From Leptospiraceae bacterium (GTDB lineage Bacteria > Spirochaetota > Leptospiria > Turneriellales > Turneriellaceae): a DNA stretch of 7,262 nucleotides. The stretch lies in contig JANWWX010000063.1 of assembly GCA_025057195.1 (NCBI GenBank), positions 1 to 7,262 of the forward strand, given 5' to 3'. The notes under the pieces were generated by a model that was given only the letters and a program-made list of their open reading frames with translations, had not been told where the DNA came from and searched no databases. This document shows positions 1 through 6,289 of the stretch, in pieces (the stretch's first letter is position 1; each line of letters begins with the position of its first letter). Position numbers and translations under genes: made by a program.

Positions 1-3
1 AAC

Positions 4-1068
4 ATGCGCAATGTTAAGGCACTTTACCTGATCCCAGTGTTAGTCCTCTTTGGGATTTGGTTTTTTTGGCCAGAACGCAGCACGAATAAACTGCGCCGGT
101 TAGAAGAACAGGCCCGCCGCGCTGCTTTAGCCGCCAATCCTGTCTCTGCGGAATACCGGGAGTTTTTGGAACAAAATCGCCGGCTTTTTGCCGAAGAGGG
201 CATGTACTCTTTTGAGCAACTGATGGAATTGGCACGTACAGGTAGGATTTCCCTCGTCGGCGAACTATGGCAGCTGCGCCGGAAGTGCGGGGTGACCGGC
301 ATCAGGCCAGAAGATCAGGAGGCTCCCGCCCAGCAGCCACTGATGAACCTGGAAGAGTGCAACATCCGCATTGAGAATTTTCTACGCTCGCACTATCCCC
401 CACCCGGCAATGAAAAATTAGTTTCTTTATTTCGCAACTACCTCCGCTACGAAGATGCCATGCGGCAGATGCGCATACCTGAGGGGTTGTCGCCGCAAGA
501 GCGTTTTGAATTTATCCGCAAAAAGCGGCGCGAGTTTTTTTCTGAAGAGGACGCCAAGCTGATCTTCGGTTTCGAGGAAACACGCTTCACGACACAGCAG
601 GCTTTGCTGGAGTTTGTCCGCAATTCCACAGGCATGCCTGCTGATTTGCGGGTCAAAAAGTATTATGAACTGCGCAAGAATTTGCTGGGCGATTACCACT
701 CTGCGGTTGCCGAGCTGGAGCCGACCTACACGCGCTACGAAACGGAGTTGATGCTGCGCAGCGACGAGATGCAGCGTAAAGGCACAACGGAAAAAGAAAC
801 CCAAGCGTTGCGCGAGCGCTATTTTGGCACTGCGGCGGCACAACGGATGGCGCAGGTCGAGCAACAAATCCGCGCCGAACGGGAACGCATTGCCGCCTAC
901 GAAGCTGCTGCCCGCCAGTTTGAAAAAGAAAATCCGCACCTCTCCGAAAAAGAGCGTAACGCCCAGCTTGCTGCACTGCGCGAAAAAATGCTGGGTAAAG
1001 AAGAAGCAGAAGCCTACGCCCGGCGCATGCAGTATGAGGAATACCTGCGCACTAACAACCTGAAATAA
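4..1068 (+). CDS. Lipase-chaperone (Lif/LifO)-like membrane-anchored protein
   Basis: The 354-residue protein has a short basic N-terminus and one hydrophobic segment (about residues 6-22), then a long, charged, mostly helical region. This is the layout of lipase-specific foldases, which sit in the inner membrane, face the periplasm and fold a secreted lipase; they are usually about 340-355 residues. Family-like blocks are a helix around YPPPGNEKLVSLFRNYLRYE (131-150), RREFFSEEDAKLIFGFEE (175-192), RERYFGTAAAQRMAQVE (270-286) and LSEKERNAQLAALREKML (313-330) followed by an E/A/Y-rich end. These match the repeated pattern 'R..fG.eAa.R' and 'Ls...R...i..LR...f...E' of the family. The foldase signature RxxFDY is not visible; the comparable place reads RRKCGVTGI (92-100). 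No lipase gene lies in the window. The ATG at 4 is preferred because it gives a clean membrane anchor, but only three bases precede it, so an upstream start cannot be excluded. The stop is one base before the next gene. A generic coiled-coil periplasmic protein is the alternative. Confidence 0.65.
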   Translation: MRNVKALYLIPVLVLFGIWFFWPERSTNKLRRLEEQARRAALAANPVSAEYREFLEQNRRLFAEEGMYSFEQLMELARTGRISLVGELWQLRRKCGVTGIRPEDQEAPAQQPLMNLEECNIRIENFLRSHYPPPGNEKLVSLFRNYLRYEDAMRQMRIPEGLSPQERFEFIRKKRREFFSEEDAKLIFGFEETRFTTQQALLEFVRNSTGMPADLRVKKYYELRKNLLGDYHSAVAELEPTYTRYETELMLRSDEMQRKGTTEKETQALRERYFGTAAAQRMAQVEQQIRAERERIAAYEAAARQFEKENPHLSEKERNAQLAALREKMLGKEEAEAYARRMQYEEYLRTNNLK

Positions 1069-1069
1069 C

Positions 1070-2734
1070 TTGCCCCCGTTCCTACTGCGGCAGAGCCTAC
1101 TTGCCACCGCCCACGCGTTAGGAATACTTTTTGGACTAGCACCCTTCTCGTTCTGGCCTGCAGGTATTGGAGCACTCGTGGCACTACTTTATGCTATTCA
1201 TGGCTGCCTGTGCGCACCTGTGGCCCACATGGTGATCACTTGGCTGCTTTTTGCTGCTGCCACCACGTTGATCCCATTCGGCTGGATCGTGCCAACCATC
1301 TACCGATACACTGAAAGCACTGCCTGGACCACCACCTTTAGCCTATTTTATATCCTACTTTTCCAAAACAAATTCCTCTTGGTTTTGGTTGCGGCACGGC
1401 TTTTGGCAAAACCAAAACTTTTACCATATTGGAATCCAATGACTACTGCCGCAATTGTGGCTGCTGCGGACTATGTGGCGCCGGAACTTTTTCCGTGGTC
1501 TTGGGGGAATGCGGTCGCAGCCCAGCCGTGGTTACGCCAACTGGCATCTTTAGCTTCAGTTTATGCGATCGCTTTTGCCGCAGCGCTCACCGCAGGATTT
1601 TTGCAGCAGCTCATCCGCCACGGGCCGGCGCTACGCAGCAAAGAGTGGCAACTCGTTTTCGCCAAAACAACGTTGCTATGGCTTTTTGGGGGTATATTTT
1701 ACCACGGGCAATTTTTTTCACCGAAGCCAACTGGCCAAAAGCTACGCATCCTCGTTGTGCAGACCAACCTGGGAGTGGTACGCACCCGCGAGGCACAGCA
1801 GATGGCCACAAGAGCGCAAAATAGCCTTTTAAGGCAATCCCTCGAGGGGGCAATCCTGCGGGCACCGCTCGATACCATTATTTGGCCTGAGGCCTCATTG
1901 CCTTTCCATAGCACCGACTCCAATCAGGAAAACATAGACATCTACTCCCCAAGTTATGACGCCGTCATCGAGTATGTCCAGCGCAGCACGGGCGCAGCCC
2001 TCATCTACCACGACCTCTTTCGGCAAAACCAGCAGCTTTACTCCCGTCTCGTGGTGCGCCCACAAAGTGGCCAAAACTATTACTTAAAAAGGCGATTGGT
2101 GCCTTGGGGAGAATATTTGCCTTTTGAAAACGAACTGCCGGTTTTACGCGAGATTTTTCCAGAAGCGGGGAAATTCCACGCAGCCAAACTGTCTGACGAA
2201 ATCTTGGTGCCACTTAGCCAACCCAAAGACCGCATTTCCGATTTGCCATCGCATCTGCGTGCATTGCAGGTTTTGCGGGATGGGGCTGCCGTCCGCAAAG
2301 CGCTCCCCGCACCACCACAAACTCAAACTCTCACCATAAAACCCCTGCTCTGCTATGAGGCCCTCTATCCCGAAGAGGCCCGCACGCAAAGTGCCGAACT
2401 TTTGGTGAATTTGGCGAGCGACGCTTGGTTTGGGGATGGCCTCGAAGGGGCGCAACACGCCGCTGCGGCAGCTTTGCGCGCGGTGGAAAACGGCATTCCC
2501 ATGGTGAGGGCTGCCCTCACTGGTGTCTCGTTCATTGCCGATGCCCGCGGTGAATTTGTGGTCAGGCCGACAGCCCAGGCACGTGAGGAGAATCTTTTTG
2601 CTGAAATCCCACTTGGCCGCCGGCAAACGGTGTTTGCACAATGGGGCATGAAGGCATTCTGGCTTTTTGTGGGCTTGTGCACGCTGCCAGGGATGCTATG
2701 GCTTTCCACCAAAAGAAGTAGCCATAATTTTTAA
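1070..2734 (+). CDS. lnt: Apolipoprotein N-acyltransferase
   Basis: Lnt transfers an acyl chain from a phospholipid to the amino group of the N-terminal cysteine of apolipoproteins, the last step of lipoprotein maturation, at the periplasmic face of the inner membrane. The 554-residue protein has an N-terminal multi-span membrane region (about residues 8-212, including FPWSWGN at 141-147), a nitrilase/CN-hydrolase domain starting at LRILVVQTN (225-233), and a C-terminal membrane segment (about 527-546). The catalytic triad is visible: E274 in IIWPEASLP, K340 in YYLKRRLVPWGEYLP and C428 in LLCYEALYP. E348 in WGEY corresponds to another conserved glutamate. The block NLASDAWFGDGLEGAQH followed by RAVENGIPMVRAALTGVS is the usual end of the domain. 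The protein is longer than the E. coli enzyme (512), partly through extra sequence between K340 and C428 (about 370-420). The start must be TTG 1070: an in-frame stop lies at 1061-1063 and no ATG or GTG follows nearby. One base separates it from the preceding stop and no good Shine-Dalgarno is seen, suggesting translational coupling. Confidence 0.95.
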   Translation: MPPFLLRQSLLATAHALGILFGLAPFSFWPAGIGALVALLYAIHGCLCAPVAHMVITWLLFAAATTLIPFGWIVPTIYRYTESTAWTTTFSLFYILLFQNKFLLVLVAARLLAKPKLLPYWNPMTTAAIVAAADYVAPELFPWSWGNAVAAQPWLRQLASLASVYAIAFAAALTAGFLQQLIRHGPALRSKEWQLVFAKTTLLWLFGGIFYHGQFFSPKPTGQKLRILVVQTNLGVVRTREAQQMATRAQNSLLRQSLEGAILRAPLDTIIWPEASLPFHSTDSNQENIDIYSPSYDAVIEYVQRSTGAALIYHDLFRQNQQLYSRLVVRPQSGQNYYLKRRLVPWGEYLPFENELPVLREIFPEAGKFHAAKLSDEILVPLSQPKDRISDLPSHLRALQVLRDGAAVRKALPAPPQTQTLTIKPLLCYEALYPEEARTQSAELLVNLASDAWFGDGLEGAQHAAAAALRAVENGIPMVRAALTGVSFIADARGEFVVRPTAQAREENLFAEIPLGRRQTVFAQWGMKAFWLFVGLCTLPGMLWLSTKRSSHNF

Positions 2735-2773
2735 AAAGTTTACCTGACATCCCAAGACCAACCGACGTGCGAC
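2735..2773 (+). other. Short spacer between lnt and nnr
   Basis: This 39-base gap begins AT-rich just after the lnt stop and then becomes mixed. I see no clear hairpin terminator, no convincing -35/-10 pair and no good Shine-Dalgarno before the ATG at 2774. It is most simply an intra-operon spacer. Confidence 0.5.
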
Positions 2774-4333
2774 ATGCAGCCGGTTTTAGCGCGTGCCCAG
2801 ATCCGCCGCTACGACGAACTTGCAATCGGAAAAGCCCATGTGCCAGGGATGGTATTGATGGAAAATGCCGGCCGCGGTGCCTGGGATTTTTTGCGCACTC
2901 TTTTCGGCACAGAAAGTCTTGCGCAAAAGCGCATCACGATTGTGGCCGGGTCGGGCAACAACGGCGGCGATGGTTTCGTGCTGGCGCGCTACCTTTTGAC
3001 CACAGGCCATCCGCCCTCATCGTTGCGGGTCATGGTCTTTGCCGAGAAAGAAAAGCTGCGCGGCGATGCCAGACAAAACTGGCAAATTCTGACAAGCCAA
3101 GTCCCAGAACTTTTTAGCTACCATTCGGCTTTAGATAGCACCGTTGAAGAAATGGTGGTGGGCTGTGACATTGTGATCGATGCGCTTTTCGGCACCGGCC
3201 TCACGCGGCCAATCACTGGTGAGCTGGCAAAACTCATTGCGCTGATCAATAACGCGCAGGGTGTGCGGGTGGCCCTCGATATCCCGTCAGGCCTGGATGC
3301 GGACACCGGCTGCGAACTGGGCATCGCCGTGCGTGCGCATGCGACGGCTACTTTTGCTTACTTTAAACCAGGCTTATTGACACCACGGGGACGCGAGTTT
3401 GCTGGAAAAATTGCGGTCATCCCGCTTTATGTGCCTGACCGCCAAATTTTGCCGGAATGTGGTGTCGCAGCACACTACTTGGAAAAGTCCGACATTGCCG
3501 CGCTGTTGAAGCCGCGCCGCATTTCGGATTACAAACACCGCGCAGGTGACGTGCTAATTGTGGCCGGCTCTTTAGGTAAAAGCGGTGCCGCACTGCTTTC
3601 TGCACACGCTGCTCTGCGCGGCGGTGCCGGCCTGGCCACGATTGCCACCTGGAAAGAAGTGATCCCGCAACTTGCCGTGCGCGAGGTCATGCTTTCCGCC
3701 ATTGAACGTAATGCTATTGCAGAAAGCCTGAAGACGGCCTGCCGGAAGCGCAGCGCAATTTTGATCGGGCCGGGGTTGGGCACCGACAGCGATGCTGCTA
3801 CAGCACTCAATTGGCTTTTAGAAAATACCAACTGTCCTTTGGTGCTTGACGCAGACGCGCTCACGCTTTTGGCGCAGCAGCAAGGACTGGTGGAATTTTT
3901 AAGCCCACGCGTGGTGCTCACCCCGCATAGTGGCGAATTGGCGCGGCTTTTGGGTAAAGATAGCTCTGCCATTGAAAATGATCGCTACGCCGCAGTACAA
4001 GAGACCGCCAAAAAATTCCATGCGGTCGTTGTGCTCAAAGGCGCACATACCCTCATTTCAAGCGATGGCAATATCCGGGTCTCGCCCTGGTGCAATCCCG
4101 TCTTGGCCACAGCTGGTGCGGGCGATGTTTTGGCAGGGCTTTTGGCAGCATTTTTATGCCAGCTGCCCGCATGGGATGCCGCCACCGCCGCAGTCTTTGT
4201 GCATGGCCTTGCGGCAGAAATTTGGAGCCGCGAAAGGCACTGCGATCGCGGGCTTTTAGCTCATGAGCTGGCGGACCTTGTGCCACAGGCTTTGGCCGAA
4301 GTGATGGGGGCATCTCAGCGGTGGGCACGGTAG
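2774..4333 (+). CDS. nnr: Bifunctional NAD(P)H-hydrate epimerase / ADP-dependent NAD(P)H-hydrate dehydratase
   Basis: This cytosolic metabolite-repair enzyme converts hydrated, inactive NADH and NADPH back to the normal cofactors. The N-terminal YjeF_N half interconverts the R and S hydrates and the C-terminal ribokinase-fold half dehydrates the S form using ADP. The 519-residue length fits the usual bacterial fusion. Epimerase motifs: MENAGRGAW (29-37), GSGNNGGDGFVLARYL (59-74), DALFGTGLTRP (136-146) with the conserved Asp136, and DIPSGLDADTG (169-179). Dehydratase motifs: KHRAGDVLIVAGSLGKSGAA (254-273), IGPGLG (331-336), LVLDADAL (356-363), LTPHSGELARLLG (382-394), KGAHT (422-426) and NPVLATAGAGDVLAGLL (441-457) with the likely catalytic Asp451. 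The glycine-rich loop reads ATAGAGD where many relatives have ATGGSGD/ATGGTGD, a mild change. ATG 2774 is the only suitable in-frame start close to the first conserved residues. It is probably co-transcribed with lnt. Its last 19 bases overlap the end of the convergent AAA+ gene. Confidence 0.95.
   Translation: MQPVLARAQIRRYDELAIGKAHVPGMVLMENAGRGAWDFLRTLFGTESLAQKRITIVAGSGNNGGDGFVLARYLLTTGHPPSSLRVMVFAEKEKLRGDARQNWQILTSQVPELFSYHSALDSTVEEMVVGCDIVIDALFGTGLTRPITGELAKLIALINNAQGVRVALDIPSGLDADTGCELGIAVRAHATATFAYFKPGLLTPRGREFAGKIAVIPLYVPDRQILPECGVAAHYLEKSDIAALLKPRRISDYKHRAGDVLIVAGSLGKSGAALLSAHAALRGGAGLATIATWKEVIPQLAVREVMLSAIERNAIAESLKTACRKRSAILIGPGLGTDSDAATALNWLLENTNCPLVLDADALTLLAQQQGLVEFLSPRVVLTPHSGELARLLGKDSSAIENDRYAAVQETAKKFHAVVVLKGAHTLISSDGNIRVSPWCNPVLATAGAGDVLAGLLAAFLCQLPAWDAATAAVFVHGLAAEIWSRERHCDRGLLAHELADLVPQALAEVMGASQRWAR
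4315..4333. other. Tail-to-tail overlap of convergent genes
   Basis: The TAG of the plus-strand hydrate-repair gene (4331-4333) lies inside the end of the minus-strand ATPase gene, whose TGA is at 4317-4315. Both frames are coding through the overlap, so there is no intergenic space for an ordinary terminator. A 7-base inverted repeat (4293-4299 with 4334-4340, loop about 34 nt) flanks the junction, but it is too weak and its loop too long to call a terminator. Confidence 0.85.
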
Positions 4334-5568
4334 TCGGCCAGTGACCGCAGGTAATCTTCCAGTGTCGGGGCATCTGGCAGCGGCGATGTGGGATTTTCGA
4401 TCTTTTGGCGCGCCAGCATCCTTTCAGCACGCAAGCAGATGTCGCGGATGGCGCGCACGGGGAGTCCTGCGCACTGCCGGGCCAGTTCGGTATTTTCCTC
4501 CGCAGTCAGCTGTTTGGCATAAAAGGCAATGAGTTCGCGCGCATCCTCTTCGTCTGGTTCGCTGAATTCCAAAATGCTTTCAAAGCGAGAAAGCAGCGCG
4601 GCGTCGAGATCCTGCGGGCGGTTGGTTGCGCCAATGGTGACGCTGGTGGTAAGCGAACCCAAACCATCCAGTTTACGCAGCAACACCGAAAGCAACCGGC
4701 GTGTCGCTTCAAAAAGTTTTTCGTTGCGCGAGGGGGCCAACGCATCGATTTCATCGATAAAAAGAATGAGGGGAAAGCCTGCAGCCTGTGCTAAATCAAA
4801 AATCCACGCAAGGCGACGGCTCGATTCACCATAATACGCGGATAAAATGTTTTCGAGCGGCACGTGCACTACGGGAAAGCCTGCCTCTTTGCCGAGAAAG
4901 CGCGCCATGGTGGTCTTGCCCGTTCCCGGTGGTCCGGCAAAAAGCACGGCGCGTGGGTGGTTGCGCACGGTGTTGTTGCGGGTGGCGCGCGCAATGCGCT
5001 CATAAACTTCAGGATTTTTGAGTGGTAGGACGATTGTCTCGCGTAGCTTTTCGCGCAGCCGGCGGAAGCCAGCAATTTCGGGCATGTCGTCGTCAGGACG
5101 GTAGACGCCACAGCCCACAGCTGCAAGTTCGGCCAAAACGTCACGTACCCTCGGCCTGCCAAAGGCACGGCGTAAAAGGGCGGTGATGAGCGAAAGCTCT
5201 GCTGGACGTAGTGTCCCTTTCCTGCTGATTTCCAGTGTTTTTTCGTTGTAAAATGCACCGATGCGGATGCGGATATTGTCGAGCACCCCTTCTGTTGAGA
5301 ATATGTTATCATTAAGCGCTTGCAGCGAGAGGTAGTTTTTGTCGGCGTTGTGGATGCGCCAGTTTTCCAGATGCTTTTTGGCAATCGTGATCGTGTCGAG
5401 AAGCAGGCTTTCGTCAACTTCTTCAAGTGCGCAGCGCAGCGTGAATTCATTGCGCTCAAAGGTCGGCTCGAACGCCCCATTGCTGAGTCCCAATTCTAAA
5501 GCCACGCGCTCGAGTTCTGCGCGGATTTCGCTGAAACCAAGTTGTGGGAGTGCTGCTTCGCCTTTCAC
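4315..5568 (-). CDS. Stand-alone AAA+ family ATPase
   Basis: The 417-residue protein has one classical AAA module after an N-terminal domain of about 160 residues that I do not recognise. In order: GCGVYRPDDDMPEIAGF (152-168) with the linker LRETIVLPLKNPEVYERIARATR, Walker A GPPGTGKTT (212-220, Lys218), a pore-loop-like YYGESSRRL (245-253), Walker B LILFIDEIDAL (267-277, Asp272 and Glu273), EATRRLLSVLLRKLDG (287-302), sensor 1 Asn316 in IGATNRP, arginine finger Arg328 in LLSRFE, and a lid with GLPVRAIRDICLRAER (368-383). No protease, membrane or zinc-binding segment is visible, so it is not FtsH. It resembles a family of soluble AAA proteins known in cyanobacteria, planctomycetes and plants whose role is not established; remodelling of protein complexes by ATP hydrolysis is the reasonable inference. 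The GTG start at 5568 is supported by AAAGGA five bases or so upstream. It follows the cyclic-di-GMP gene by 22 nt on the same strand, so both are probably in one transcript. Confidence 0.88.
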   Translation of the reverse strand: MKGEAALPQLGFSEIRAELERVALELGLSNGAFEPTFERNEFTLRCALEEVDESLLLDTITIAKKHLENWRIHNADKNYLSLQALNDNIFSTEGVLDNIRIRIGAFYNEKTLEISRKGTLRPAELSLITALLRRAFGRPRVRDVLAELAAVGCGVYRPDDDMPEIAGFRRLREKLRETIVLPLKNPEVYERIARATRNNTVRNHPRAVLFAGPPGTGKTTMARFLGKEAGFPVVHVPLENILSAYYGESSRRLAWIFDLAQAAGFPLILFIDEIDALAPSRNEKLFEATRRLLSVLLRKLDGLGSLTTSVTIGATNRPQDLDAALLSRFESILEFSEPDEEDARELIAFYAKQLTAEENTELARQCAGLPVRAIRDICLRAERMLARQKIENPTSPLPDAPTLEDYLRSLADYRAHR

Positions 5569-5572
5569 GTGG

Positions 5573-5578
5573 TCCTTT
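5573..5578 (-). promoter_or_regulatory. Ribosome binding site of the AAA+ ATPase gene
   Basis: Read on the minus strand, AAAGGA ends four bases before the GTG at 5568-5566. It is the best Shine-Dalgarno sequence in the window and fixes this non-ATG start. It lies in the 22-base gap after the stop of the EAL reading frame. Confidence 0.7.
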
Positions 5579-5590
5579 TATGGTGGTGGT

Positions 5591-6289
5591 TCAGGCAGCA
5601 AAGCGTTGCTCAAATTCTTCCTGTGGCAGCGGTGGGCTAAAAAGGAAGCCTTGGTAGAACATGCAGCCATTATTTTTGAGGAATTCGAGTTGCTCCGCAG
5701 TTTCAACCCCCTCGGCAGTAGTGGCCAGCCGCAAATTTTGGGCCATACCAATAATTGTCTGTACGAGCACCGTATCGTTCGGGTCGGTGGGGATGTCGCG
5801 GACAAACACCTGATCGATTTTGAGTTCATGGAGCGGCAGCCGGCGTAGGTACGAAAGCGACGAGTGGCCAGTGCCGAAATCGTCGAGCGCTAGTCCGATA
5901 CCGAGTTCGTGTAGTTCTTGCATCTTAGCCACGGTATCTTCGATATTTTCAAGTGCCAGGCTCTCGGTGAGTTCCAGTTTTAGCATCTCTGGTCTGGCAC
6001 CAGTGGTCTGCAAAATTTGCTTCAGCCTGCCTACGAAACTTTCCTGGCGGAACTGCCGGGCACTAACATTGACTGCCAAAGTAAGAGAGGCAGTTGCGGG
6101 ACTATCCTGCCAGCGGCGTAGGATACGGCACGCCTCCTCGAGCACCCAATTGCCGATTTCCACAATCAGGCCACTGTGTTCGGCAATCGGAATGAACTGC
6201 AGGGGAGATATCCAGCCACGTGTCGGGTGCAGCCAGCGCAGCAGTGCTTCGGCCCCAATGATACGCCGCTGGGAATCGAACTGCGGCTG
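5591..6289 (-). pseudogene. EAL phosphodiesterase part (second reading frame)
   Basis: From CAG at 6289 this frame is open for 232 codons and encodes a nearly complete EAL domain. Visible active-site motifs are GAEALLRW (the motif Glu is encoded at 6250-6248), NVSARQF, LELTES, LALDDFGTGHSSLSYL, LKIDQVFV, TAEGVET and the final Gln in MFYQGFLFSPPLP. All metal ligands and the general-base Lys and Glu appear present, so the domain would be expected to be active if translated in full. It is out of frame with the GGDEF part. The first usable independent start in this frame, GTG 6163, lies after the EAL motif, so a restart there would give a domain lacking a key metal ligand. Translation of a working domain thus needs the upstream frame to be joined. 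Confidence 0.85.

Noticed and set aside
427..1107. A 226-codon open frame on the minus strand opposite the lipase-chaperone-like gene
   Set aside because: Its product is rich in Phe, Leu, Arg and Cys without any recognisable motif, as expected from antisense reading of a Glu/Lys/Ala-rich helical protein. The plus-strand frame has clear family similarity and a membrane anchor.
2144..2641. A 165-codon minus-strand frame inside lnt
   Set aside because: It lies opposite the catalytic region of a confident lnt and shows no domain signature or ribosome binding site.
4293..4340. Inverted repeat considered as a bidirectional terminator
   Set aside because: Only seven base pairs, about 34 nt of loop and no T tract on either strand.
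5339..5848. A 169-codon plus-strand frame spanning the ATPase/EAL gap
   Set aside because: It crosses the two minus-strand genes, is Ser-rich and low in complexity, and has no recognisable motif; both opposing genes are well supported.
5591..6163. EAL protein as an independent gene starting at GTG 6163
   Set aside because: The start would fall after the EAL motif itself, leaving out the first strand and a metal-binding Glu; homology continues upstream in the same frame to 6289 and joins the GGDEF frame.
6265..6287. Stem-loop just after the T6 run as a frameshift-stimulating structure
   Set aside because: Only five base pairs with a 13-nt loop and only three bases from the T run, closer than usual for -1 frameshift stimulators; recorded but not claimed as functional.
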